Assembly: GCA_029204225.1 (NCBI GenBank)
Contig: CM055112.1
Coordinates: forward strand, 27,475,063-27,539,062
Source: Diphasiastrum complanatum
Lineage: Eukaryota; Streptophyta; Lycopodiopsida; Lycopodiales; Lycopodiaceae
Length of the DNA stretch: 64,000 bases
Reading direction: 5' to 3'
Made by a program: the position numbers and the translations under genes. Under the pieces are notes generated by a model. It saw nothing but the letters and a program-made list of their open reading frames with translations. It had not been told where the DNA came from and ran no database searches. Shown piece by piece: positions 1 to 64,000 of this stretch (the stretch's first letter is position 1; each line of letters begins with the position of its first letter).

Positions 1-410
1 TTTTTAATAATTTTTTTAAAAAATATTTTTTATAATTTATAAATGCCTATAATATAGTAAAATAGGCTTTAAAAAATGGAAAAAAAAGGGTTTTGGGTGC
101 AAAAAAAGAGGGGACAGGACAGGTACAACAACACGAACATTGTGGGTGAGCAGACCATGGGCCAATGGGAGAGCAGCACGGGGGGAAAGCAACACATGGG
201 GGCAGGTACAGAGGCACATGGAGGGATGAGGGGGATGCACATGGCCGATCAGGCTGTGGGGATAAATAGGCACTCACAATGCCATTGTGAGAGGCATTTT
301 CAGAGGTTGTGAGATAGCCAGTGATAGCCAGTGAGAGAGCCAAAGAGTGCCAGTGACAGGCTGTTTGAGAACCAGGGTGCTGTGAGAGGCTATTCGAGAA
401 CCAGGGTGTT
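1..410. other. Non-coding flank with TATA-like site and short repeats
   Basis: AT-rich at the left edge, then purine-rich. A GATAAATAGG TATA-like box lies near 258-267, followed by a near-duplicate of GAGAACCAGGGTG(C/T)TGTGAG at about 367-388 and 395-416. This could be promoter and leader of the small ORF that follows, or part of an unidentified element. No protein homology seen. Confidence 0.3.
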
Positions 411-431
411 GTGAGGAGAAAGTCGATCGAC

Positions 432-755
432 ATGGCAGAGCGCATACCACCGAAGCCCAAGGGTGAAGCCAGGAGGAAGCTCGAAGAAGATATCGAAAGG
501 CACAACGAAAGACATCGGAAGCAAGAGGCAGACTTTGCGGAGATGCGGCGACAGGCTCGACTGAGAAATCCGGAGGCAGAGCGCCTCGGCCCCGCTGTCG
601 AGTTGGATTTGGATGTGCAGATTGGAATGAACTTCACACGACGACAGCTCATCATGGTCAGGGAAAGGGCGGCCATACGTCGAGCTAACTAGGAGGCAAA
701 GTGAGAGCGACAGAACAATGCACCTGACGAGGGCGAGGAGCCATTGGAGGATCCG
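432..755 (+). pseudogene. Unidentified charged ORF with later in-frame stops
   Basis: From the ATG at 432 an 86-codon frame encodes a very charged, probably helical protein (KGEARRKLEEDIERHNERHR early on) ending at a TAG near 690. Past that stop the same frame keeps a coding look (ERQNNAPDEGEEPLEDP) before two more stops, so this looks like a decayed longer ORF. A TATA-like box about 170 bp upstream supports a former gene or element ORF. I do not recognise the family. Confidence 0.3.
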
Positions 756-1169
756 TAGGAATGTTTAGAATAGATAAGGTCCAGCCATATGTGGCGGACT
801 GTTGCTATGTAATTTTTGGCAGTTTAGGGTGCGGCAAATAACTAGATAGTTGTATAAAAAAAAGACCCAACCATATATAGCGGGATACGTAATGTTATTT
901 TGATACATCGGCTGAATCAATATACAGTGTGTTTTTTGTGCAACGCGCGCCTGGTGCTGTGAAATGCAATCTCTGTATTTTTTTAAATGCAATGTAAGGT
1001 ATGTGTTTATGAAATGTTGTCACGGGTTTAGGGTTTAGGGGTAATTGCTTTGCTCATGATCGTTTGGAGTGCATGTGCTATCAGTTTGCTATGGCATCAA
1101 TGATCAGTTTGTAGGTGCATTTTTGTGAAGCTATCAGTCTCTTCAATCGAAATTAATTGAAAATACGAT

Positions 1170-4100
1170 TCACACACGCACATAGAGTTTGAGATTAAAT
1201 TGAAAATACAGCCGATATTTGGGCCTGTCTGGAACTGGCATGGGCTGTGTATCCGAGGAGGAGGACTCGTCACTAGCATCATCCCAATCTGCCTCCGCAT
1301 CAGCCCCCAAGCAAGCCAAACCAAGAAGACCTACTCCAGCTGGCTGTAATACTGCACCTCTAGGTGTACTTGGAGCCCTGCGAGGTCGTCCTCTCCTCCC
1401 TAGCAGTTTCTGTGCTTTGCCTTTCTTGTTCGGTGCACCCTTAGGCCTTCTTGGTCTCTTGCGGACGAGGGGAGTTGCCAATACCTCATCACTTGCACGC
1501 AAATCACCTGGCTGGCTAGGCTGGGCCCAAGCTGTGGCCGGCTCGGATAGGGAAGCCAAAGAGGGGACTCCCTGTGCAGCTGAGCGAGGAGGATGATCCC
1601 GTGGCGTGTGTGCTCGTGGGGCTGCTGCAGGTGGAGGAACTGGCTGTGGAGGTGCCGTCCCTGCAGGAGGCAAGTGCAGCGGCGATATGAACTAAAAAGG
1701 GCGCTGCGGTAACCGGTACTGGTACATCCTGGGTGGTGCCAATGGAGGAGCCACTGGACTGGGTGCTGCAAAAGGAGGAGGACGTGAAGTGGGTGCTGCC
1801 ACTGGAGGAGCCACTGTGGATGTGGGCGCTACAAGAGAAAACCTGGACACAGATGGTGGCCTGCCATGGTGACGTGGTGCTGCAGAAGTGGATGGCGATG
1901 GAGGGGCTGCAGGCCTCAATGGCATCGGTGGCACTGGAGGTGCTGTGCGGCGCATCTAAACCCTCTGAGGAACCAAAGGAACTGCAGGCACATCATGTAG
2001 CTGATCACATGCTGGCTAGAGAGGATGGGGGTGCCCTGACACTCGGCATCTGCTGGGCCTCTGAATCCAATGTGGCAATCAAGTTGTCTAGCTGGGTATC
2101 CGAATACAAATGCTCTGGGCTCTAGGCCTCATCATGTGCACCATCCTCTGGATCATCCCGTGCCTCATCATGTGGACCTTGCGTGGCCTCCCAATCGGTA
2201 CAATGAAAGTCATCTGGTGTCTCCTTTGGTGTGCTGTCATAGTAACGGCCATGACTCTGTACTGCACGCATCCAAGCAGCTGTGGGACCGGCATGTAAAT
2301 CACTCTACCCTCTATCAAGAGCCTCCTCCATCATATTGACATAGGTAGGTATGCCACTGCCCCCCCCTGTATGCCCTGCCTGTCTCCCGTTATAATCTGT
2401 GGCATGTGTCCCACCTCTACCACGTGATGCACCTGTGACCCCTGCTGTCGGCGTGTGCCCAAAATCTAGACGTATTCTAGATTGGGACCCTAACTTTGGA
2501 ATGACAATTTGTGCCATGTCTAAAGTAAGGGCGTTTTTTAGATTACAATCCTTATATTGGCATCGTGTATGAGTTGGAAAAGTCTGGAACTTTCCAGATG
2601 GAAAGGACTTTCAGGTACAACTCATGTGTCTTTTAAGAATTGTGATGCACTCTTATGATAGGGTATGGTCTTTGGAATCTGGAGAGTTGAGATTGGTGAA
2701 TCTATGGATGGGATGTACGGACGATGATGATTCCTAGTAACAGGAGAGAAGCTTAAGGAGGTTCTTTTCCAGTTTTAAGTTCTGAGGACAGAACTTGAAT
2801 AGGGGGGGAAGAATGTCATGCCCATGACTGGTCTCGGGTAGCGTTTACGCTAGGGACCGGTAGACCAACAACCCGTAAGTTAATTGTGAATATAAGGGAA
2901 TTGGGGCCCTTATGTGTACATGGTCATAATTAATGGTTGTAGGCCTAAACACTTGATGGTGGATTTTTATGGGGCTATTAGTGAGTCATTGGGAAATTGG
3001 ATGACGTGGCCCAGATAGGCTGCAGAGGTGTCCAGTGAGGTGTCATAGTGCACCACTAGTGGTGCATGGGCCTTGGAGGGTATAAGTAGACCTATTGGGC
3101 TCTCATTAGTGTATTCTTGATAGCATGACCGGTAGCAGTATGCCGTTGGTGTGAGGCCTCATTCCTCCTTGTGATTGATCCATAGCTTGGGGGCTAGATC
3201 CGTTCGATCTAGGTTTGGTTGGGTTGGTTTGTCCACCATCAGGTTCCCTTGTGTTGCTTGTGATTGGCATGCTTAGAATAGGATCCTTGGATTGAGGACT
3301 TTATAGAAAAGATAAAGACCAACTACATTAATATACTGCTCAGCTGCAGGAACTGTTCAATCCGGTCCATGAGCTCATACACTAGTCCAAGTGTGGACCC
3401 CTCGCTGTCAGCCATGCGGAGCACAATGTAGAGTGGTTGAAGGAGTCCTCACAATGTCTGCGCATCCCTCCAGAACTGGTCTCCCCTCACCGTGGAAGAA
3501 AAGTGCTCCCCATCCTCAGTGTGCTGAAACGTACTGGCACGCCAAAGATCACTGGCAACCATCTATAGAAGCTGTGCCCTAGTCGATCACGACCAAGTCG
3601 AAAGGAAAGCGTGTGGGGGCTGGCTTCCGGAGGTCCAAATGGCTGAACACCCGGAACATGGCAAGAACACGCGTCTTTCTGGTGACAAAAGTCACCAGGA
3701 AGAAGGCCTCGCAGACGATGGCTTTAACCTAGGGAAGTGCACCTATGTCCCCCATGAGAAGGTCTATGTCGTGCGTTGCACAGGGGGTATGGACGATGTG
3801 AGGGAACTCGGCCTCTAGCAGGACACCCATTTGAACGCAGTTGGTGGCATTGTCCGTCACCACCGTAATGACATGCTAGGACCCTAGCCTATGGACAGGA
3901 TGGAAGACCTAATGACGTCGTACATGAACTCTGCAGATATGACTCTCCCCCCTCTACTGCAATCCACGGTTCTCAAAAACTGTGTACCCATGCAGCTGGA
4001 GACCAAGATGTTGAGGATCGGCCTCCTCCTGACATCAGTCCAGCTATCGGACATGATGTTGCATCCATATGTGGCCCAGTGGCGGCGTAGAGGCTCCATC

Positions 4101-4250
4101 TCTCTAGACAAGGACTCGACCCTATCTCTCAGCATGTGTGTGTTGACAACCTCTGAACTAGGGACTCTCCAGCTAGGGCTGACAGACTGTGCAAGGCGGA
4201 ATGCCCTTCTGAAGGGCTCAGAAGGTGTTTCTGTACAAATTGCCTAATAC
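1170..4250 (-). pseudogene. hAT-type transposon pseudogene (DUF659 transposase with AT-hook tail)
   Basis: Read on the minus strand from about 4245: a DUF659-like domain with GCNIMSDSWTDVRRRPILN (about 4060-4000), then VVTDNATNCVQMG and FPHIVHTPCATHDIDLLM (about 3875-3765), matching the nuclease fold of plant hAT-like proteins. A YELMDRIEQFL stretch at about 3370 follows. The middle and hAT dimerisation region are not visible. The C-terminal part lies at 2520-1170: a Gly-rich stretch, a Pro/Ala-rich linker and two AT-hook-like motifs (RPRRPKG; GRRGRPRR). Several stops and frameshifts show it is dead. A gypsy LTR fragment splits it at about 2530-3327. Confidence 0.75.
2530..3327 (+). mobile_element. 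Ty3/gypsy 3' end: 3' flank, polypurine tract and LTR
   Basis: AGGGGGGGAAGAA at about 2801-2813 is a polypurine tract, immediately followed by TGTCATGCCC, a typical gypsy LTR start (2814). The LTR runs about 510 bp with a GTATAAGTAG TATA-like motif near 3080; its right edge (ACTACA, about 3327) is estimated. The upstream 280 bp looks like decayed 3' internal sequence. The hAT pseudogene resumes on both sides, so this is an insertion cut off at its 5' side. No partner LTR is in the window. Confidence 0.6.
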
Positions 4251-4550
4251 ACATTAATCCTAAGTGTTGATTGTGCATGCTTAATCTACTCCATTGCACA
4301 TAACATTCTGGCCATAACTTTTTCAGGTGAACCTCACAAAGTTGAGATTGAATGTTATGTTTCGATTTGGATGTCATTTATTGCTTTGTTTAGTTTGTAT
4401 TCACACAAGGGTTATTTTGCTTGAATTCTTGTTTTCATTGTTAGTGAATTTTAGAATTAAAGAGTGACAAATAAGAGCTACCATGCTGTTTGTCAGGGTG
4501 ATTCTGTGGCTTGCAGGTTCGGCTAGGTTCCCCTTACAAGCACAAACAAA

Positions 4551-58546
<53,996 letters not shown>

Positions 58547-59546
58547 AATTCAAACAATGCTCTTGGAATGATGCCTACCGCAATTTTTGTTCCGAGTCTT
58601 ATCTTCTTAAGCATTTAAGTACTTTTATGATTATAATGTATGATATTATGAAGTTCCTTTGTGTGGTCATAAGGCTGTGGTCAAGATGTGACATTAGCAT
58701 CTGAAGGTCCTCCGTTGAAAGATTTGTAATAATTTGATTGATGTAATATTTCAAGCCTACTCGCATTCTTTAATCAAAGAAAGCATGTACTGAGATTGGT
58801 GTCATCTTCTTGATATAGTTGCTTTGCTCTAGTGTTTAGGGCCTGTTGGGATTTGATGAAGGCAATAAAGTCCCTGGCTTATGGACAATCTCAACAAGAG
58901 ATATGACCAGCACTACATCGTGCAACAAGTGAATCTCTTTCTGCCAAACAAGGTAAGGTGAACTAAATCAACGCGTGAAGTAGAAGGTTTTCTAGCATAA
59001 CAAGTAGGAAGGATATTAGCATAGAAAAGGTTGAAGTGACTACTTGAAAGCCAAGCACATGGAGAGGAATAGACATCACTAAGTTCAGTTGATTAGCTTA
59101 GTTGTAGATTAGGGACTTATCTTGATATATTTGGTTTCAAGTGATTCCTCCGTGTTCATTTCTGTGTTGCTTTTTTATTTTTGTTCTAACATAGAAATAC
59201 AACATTGATCAAGTAAATTCCCAAGGAGGAATGCTTTTCAACTTGTACTGTTTATTGTGAAACTGGCAATATAATTTCAATTCTAATTCAATATATGTGT
59301 GCACAAAAAAGAGGTAAATAGCAGTCAATATAAGCCACATGAGGTAGAACACCGTGATTGTTTGGGATGACTATGAGCTGAAGCACACTTCATTCGAACT
59401 GACATGTTTTGAACCATGTAGTTCTAATTCAGACCATTTCAGAAACAGATGTTTGTAATGCCACTGGGTTAACAATTTTTTTATACAAATAAAACATGGC
59501 TGTGAATTCTCAACATGTGAATTCCCATGGTTATATTATCATCTTA
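58547..59546. other. VHA-B 3' UTR and downstream flank
   Basis: The first roughly 200 bp are probably 3' UTR. The rest is AT-rich with no coding frame or repeat of note. Confidence 0.5.
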
Positions 59547-59625
59547 GAAGCCCGTTCCGACCAAAATGGGTTGGAACGTTCCATTCCGAACGTTCCGGAA
59601 CGTTCCTGGTCGGAACGATATTCAT
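59547..59625. repeat. Second copy of the GCCCGTTCCGACC hairpin end
   Basis: CTTAGAAGCCCGTTCCGACC followed by a (G/A)AATGGGTTGGAACG-type hairpin, closely matching 56393-56470. No matching right end was found before the copia LTR at about 60225. Confidence 0.75.
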
Positions 59626-60023
59626 ATAAATTTAATTATTTTAATTATTAATATGAATTAAATCCTTAGTAAAAAAACGAATTTTTTTTTTATTGAGGGC
59701 ATCGTTATCACGGTTATTTGATGTGAGTTGTCATTATGTAGACGTACATGGAACAGTCACAATGACAGTGTGGGCAACGAACGTGAAACATCGCAGTTAC
59801 TAAAAGTGCTAAAGTCAATTGTGAAATGGTCTGCGTCAGCCGGGCAGTGTGGATGACGTGGACCTCAAACTCGAAGATCTTGAATTCGAACGAGGTCGAA
59901 GAAGAAGATGAAGAATTTGTAGACCTCGAACTCAAAGAGTTCGTTGTCGATCCTGCTTCTGCTCCAGTTGTTTGATTGCATAGACGTTCAACTTCAGAGA
60001 GTAAGGCTGCAGTGCTATCGTAT

Positions 60024-60034
60024 AGAGAGAGAGA

Positions 60035-60100
<66 letters not shown>
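60024..60100. repeat. Imperfect (GA)n microsatellite
   Basis: About 77 bp of GA with two interruptions (ATGAG, AGAAG), just outside or within the LTR of the copia element at 60225. Confidence 0.9.
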
Positions 60101-60102
<2 letters not shown>

Positions 60103-60238
60103 TTTCATATTTACATAGTGTACTAGTGTTCAGGAATTGAGATGAATTTGAATGATTCGTCATCTGATGACTCAAATTCTAGTGATTCGAATTCTAGTGA
60201 GTTAGAGTGATGCTTAATTCCAACACCCCCCCTTAAGC

Positions 60239-61753
60239 TTAACTCCTAGGATCCGGAATGAAATGAAGCAAGTTACATAATGCAACATGCTTTTCTCTTG
60301 ATAGAGGCTTAGTCAAGATATCAGCCAACATATTGGTAGTAGGACAGTAACTTAATTTGACATCCTTATTCTGAACTTTCTCTAAAAAATGAAATTGAAT
60401 TTCAATGTGTTTAGTTCTAGAGTGAGTTCGTGGGTTCAGAGATAGAGCAATGAAGCACTGATTGTCGCAATAGAGTATAGTTGAACTGATTTGAGAGACC
60501 ATAAGATCTTGAAGCAATCTTTTGGGCCAGATGATTTTCTTCACTGCAGAGGTAGCTGCGACATATTCTGATTCTGTGGAGGACAAAGAAATGCATTTCT
60601 ACTTTCAACTATTCCATGATATGAGTCCTCCTACTAGAAAGCAAAGATAGCCAGATGTGGATTTTCTTGTGTCTACATTACCAGTCCAATCAGAGTCAAA
60701 ATAAATAAGTAATGTTAAAGCATCCTTTGTATTTTTATTATAACACAAAGCATAGTGCTTAGTGGCTTGAATGTATCTTAGTACTTTGAATAGAGCTTTC
60801 TAGTGAGTAGTACTCTGAGTAGAGCTTTCCAGTGAGGTAGGCTGAGATTTGACATAAATTATGACAATGTGCTAATTGTAAATGCTAGATCAGGTCTAGT
60901 GCAGACCATGGCATACATGATCGATCTGACTATTGACTGATAGGGGTAGTTGCACATCTGTTTCTTCTCTTGATTAATTTTTTGGCACATATCCTTTGAC
61001 AGTTTGAATCTTGGGTCCATAGGGAAGTCTATTGACTTGTAGTTTTTCATGTCATACCTGTAGAGTACATTGTTAGATACCTTTCTTGTCTTGATGTGAT
61101 ACCTTCTCTTTGCTCTGTCTCTTGTTATTTCAATTCCCAGAAGGTAGTGCACAAGGCTCGAATTAGTCATTTCAAATTCCTTTGACAAAAGTGTCTTCGT
61201 CTCATGAAATAATTGATTCAAATTGTTGATGATCAGTGAGTCATCAACATATAGAGCTAGTATGACATAGCTTGAGCTTCTATGTTTGAGATAAACATTA
61301 GAGTCAGCAGAGTTCGGGATGAAGTCATGCTGCATCAAGAATTGATTGATTCTATCAAACCAGGCCCTTGGAGCTTGTTTTAGCTCATAGAGAGATTTCT
61401 ACAGCTTACATACTTTGTGTTCTTGGACTTGAAGGACCTAACCTTCAGGTTGATAATGTCTTCTTGTATATATCCATTTAAAAAGGCTGTCTGAACATCC
61501 ATCTGGTGTACTTACAAATCTTCGACAGCTGCAAAGACGAATAAAGATTGAATTGAATGAAGTTTTACGACTGGATTGTATGTCTCAGTGTAGTCAATCC
61601 CATAGGTTTGTTTGTAACCTTGACGACTAGTTGAGCTTTCCATATCGTTGTTGAACCATCTGGATTGAGCTTCAATTTGAAAATACACTTAGTGTCGATG
61701 ATCTTTGCATCTACAGGAGATTCAACAAGACTCCAAGTCTTGTTCTTCATCAA
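60239..61753 (-). pseudogene. Copia RT and RNase H remnants
   Basis: RT start at 61753 (MMKNKTWSLVESPVDAKIID; IFKLKLNPDGSTTIWKAQLV). The palm at 61338-60859 has LALYVDDSLIINNLNQLFHE and HYLLGIEITRDRAKRRYHIK (YVDDS where YVDDL/M is common). RNase H at 60586 has STESEYVAATSAVKKIIWPK and LADILTKPLSREKHVALCNL. Frames are broken between the blocks. Confidence 0.9.
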
Positions 61754-61809
61754 TTAATTATACTCAGCATGTCTGGCAAATGCCAGTCTGTATTTGACTT
61801 GACAATGCT

Positions 61810-62830
61810 TTTGTTACTGAAGTGGGTTCATCATTGTTGATGAATGTCCGAGGGATGAAATGATCAGGTTATTGTCGATGTTGAGCAGATCTTCAAACAA
61901 TAGTCGGTTGCTAAGATGATGATTCTCCTTGCTGTGTGACTGGGGTATCTTCGATGTTCGTACGGAACAGTCGGCAAGTCGAGGCCTGTCAATGGTGATG
62001 GGAGTCGTTGGAACGAACTCTTGCATTGGTTGCTTCTACTTGAAGTCAAAGAATTTATCATCGAGGAAGACAACATCTCGACTAACTGAGATTCGGCTCG
62101 ATTCGACATCATAAATTCGATATGCTTTATGTGATGTTGAATATTTAATGAAGATACTCATGCAATTGACATGGTCAAGTTTTTTTCTCAGATCAGAGAG
62201 AATGTGTACATAACAAAGACAGCCAAACACTTGAAGGTGTCTTAAACTTGGTTTGTAGCCATAGAAAGTTTCAGAAGGAGTCTTTTAATTGACTGCTTTG
62301 GTATTCGAATAGTTCTGTAGATAGCAAGCTGTTGAAACAACTTCAACCCAAAAATTTCTTGGTGAGCTGAGCATTTGACATCATTGGTCATGTTGCATAT
62401 AGCAATGTTCGGTTCTTTCCTTCGGCCTACTCCATTCTGTTGTGGTGTGAAGCTGGCGGTGAACTGATGATGAATTCCGAATGATGCCAGATAGTCAAAC
62501 ATTTCGTTTGACGTAAACTCTCCACCGCTGTCTATACGAATGGTCTTGAGTCGTTGACCAGTCTGTGTCTCAATAAATTGTTTGAAGTCTTCGAAACAGT
62601 TGAATGCCTCAGACTTGTTTTTGATGAACTATAATGCTGGTAAATCTAGAATAATCATCGATAAAAGTGATATAATATAGTGCTGAACCGAGTACTCATA
62701 AGGCCACACACGGATCACTATGTATCAATTCTAGAATGGACTTAGCTCTGGTGGCTTGTCCCCTTTGGGAATCTTGATCTAGGTTGTTTGCCTAGTAGGC
62801 ACATCTGACAAACATGTCGAATGTTAGTGG
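61810..62830 (-). pseudogene. Copia integrase remnants
   Basis: FDYLASFGIHHQFTASFTPQ then QNGVGRRKEPNIAICNM at 62502-62440 (integrase C-terminal half; the Glu of NG(V/I)(A/V)ER is replaced by Arg). FGCLCYVHILSDLRKKLDHV at 62230 and SHKAYRIYDVESSRISVSRD match the copia post-integrase region. Confidence 0.85.
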
Positions 62831-63495
62831 AGGCAGCATAAAAGTTTAAATTCTTGACCATTCTATTATGAAGATTGATCTCATGTTTAGATGTCCTAAT
62901 CTTCGATGTTATAATTGGGCATTTGAAGTACTCACATTAGTTGAAAGTGCATATTCATGACTCAGAATGTACAAATTACCTTATTTGTTTCCTTGAATTG
63001 AAACATGGCTCTGCAGCCTTGATCAGTGAGCTTGCTAAACTAACAATAAAATTCTTGGTCAGCTAGGGTATGTAAAGTACATCCTTGAGCAAGGTCAATT
63101 TACCATTTGGGGATAAATGACGAACAGATCTTTTGCATTGATATGCAGTGCACTTGAGTCACCAAAGTAGACATACTTCAAATTTGCTAGTGTGAGGTCT
63201 TGGAAATAAGGACTTACAGGGAGTACATGTGTTGAGAAGCACCAAAATCGAAGGTACCAATCCATGGCTCCTCTAATGGGTTCATCTTGTATCTATAGCA
63301 GTGTTGGGTCTTCGTGAGAGATTCTGCCATAATCAGATCCTCCATCTTACTATATCTTCTTCTTTGCTTTGTTATGCTTGAGAAACTCGACAATCCTTGA
63401 TGTCGTGGTTGGTTCTCTTGCCAGTACTTGCAAAAGAGCCTGGTCTTAGCTTTTGATGCTGTCGATTGTGTTGTTGCTAGTTTGAATCAATTTGC

Positions 63496-63915
63496 TCAGT
63501 TTTTGTCTTCTCGTCCTTCGAAGATTTCTTCTTCGGGAGCTGTGTTGCTTATATCGAATAGAGAGTGATTGTCTACGAATAGGATAAGCTCTTTCTTCTT
63601 ACTTCTTCCTGCACTAAACTTGTTTGTCACCTTTTGCAAGGACAGGTCAGGGGCATTGCTAAGCAGCAATACCAGATTGTCGTAAGAGAGAGGAAGACTG
63701 GACAAAAGAGACATGTTAGCATCTTCGTCTAATACTGGCGAATCTACTGCAGCTAATTGATTGAGTAGTAGTTTGAATTCATTTAGATGATCAGTGACTG
63801 AGGTCCCTTCACTCATCTTGAGTGATAGGAACTTCTTCCCAAGAAGAGATGAGTCGATACATCTGTCGTTTCGTATAGACCAATAATGTCTCATGCCTCT
63901 TTGGAGCTGGAACAA
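63496..63915 (-). pseudogene. Copia gag fragment
   Basis: LGKKFLSLKMSEGTSVTDHL, NEFKLLLNQLAAVDSPVLDE and LLSSLPLSYDNLVLLLSNAP are the standard copia gag (UBN2-type) core. Continues beyond the window to the right. Confidence 0.9.
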
Positions 63916-64000
63916 TAACCTACGTGAGCTATTTGTGAATCCTTAATATTCAGAGATACAATGGCAAGAGCTTTGCCATCTTGGCTTCCAGCATGTCAGG

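Larger units (their letters stand above)
60100..64000 (-). mobile_element. Ty1/copia retrotransposon, runs off the window
   Basis: Minus strand. The 3' LTR ends (on +) at 60225 with TTCCAACA followed by CCCCCCCTTA, a purine tract in sense. The LTR's other edge is not determinable because the 5' LTR lies beyond 64000. Interior order, right to left: gag, integrase, RT, RNase H. Many stops and frameshifts. A different family from the copia elements at 22434 and 51194. Confidence 0.9.

Noticed and set aside
1024-1041. GGGTTTAGGGTTTAGGGG, a telomere-like motif
   Set aside because: Only about two TTTAGGG units; too short to call an interstitial telomere.

Overview
The window is nuclear plant DNA. 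One host gene spans it: the vacuolar H+-ATPase subunit B gene (VHA-B), + strand, rebuilt as 14 coding exons from 4551 to 58546. The exons join in frame with GT/AG introns and give 486 residues, the usual length of plant VHA-B. The rest is almost all transposable elements at different stages of decay. A conserved gene carrying a 40.5-kb intron full of nested LTR retrotransposons and LINEs suggests a vascular plant with a large genome, such as a fern, gymnosperm or lycophyte. The sequence alone does not decide which.

Layout. 1-4250: an unidentified decayed ORF, a hAT-type (DUF659) transposase pseudogene, and a Ty3/gypsy 3' end with LTR inserted in it. 4551-7556: VHA-B exons 1 and 2, with intron 1 holding a solo LTR with a perfect target-site duplication (TSD) and a (GA)36 tract. 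7557-48087: the giant intron 2. In order it contains an ORF1-only LINE, a LINE with reverse transcriptase (RT) duplicated across a (GA)66 tract, gypsy and LINE scraps, and a non-coding LTR element (16559-22433) carrying another solo LTR. Then come a Ty1/copia element (22434-26963), a LINE scrap, an inverted relative of the non-coding element, and a copia 5' fragment. The last part is a three-level nest of chromodomain gypsy elements: G3 (36788-43262) inside G2 (34479-46247) inside G1 (29233-47006). 48088-58546: exons 3 to 14. Intron 7 holds an internally deleted copia element with a perfect TSD, and intron 9 holds a hairpin-ended element enclosing a fragment of a gamma-carbonic-anhydrase-like gene. 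58547-64000: 3' flank, another hairpin repeat, and a copia element running off the window.

How it works together. VHA-B encodes the non-catalytic nucleotide-binding subunit of the V1 sector, which acidifies vacuoles and the trans-Golgi network. Almost every sizeable element in intron 2 lies antisense to VHA-B, so their promoters and poly(A) signals face away from host transcription. The elements are mostly dead: stops at CAA/CAG codons, frameshifts, lost catalytic residues and deleted RT cores. The intron is therefore a layered record of insertions inside a gene that still looks intact.

The most unusual items are the 40.5-kb intron with its nested, antisense-biased load, the captured gamma-CA exon, the LINE 3' stem-loop shared by an ORF1-only element, and the RT duplication around the GA tract.
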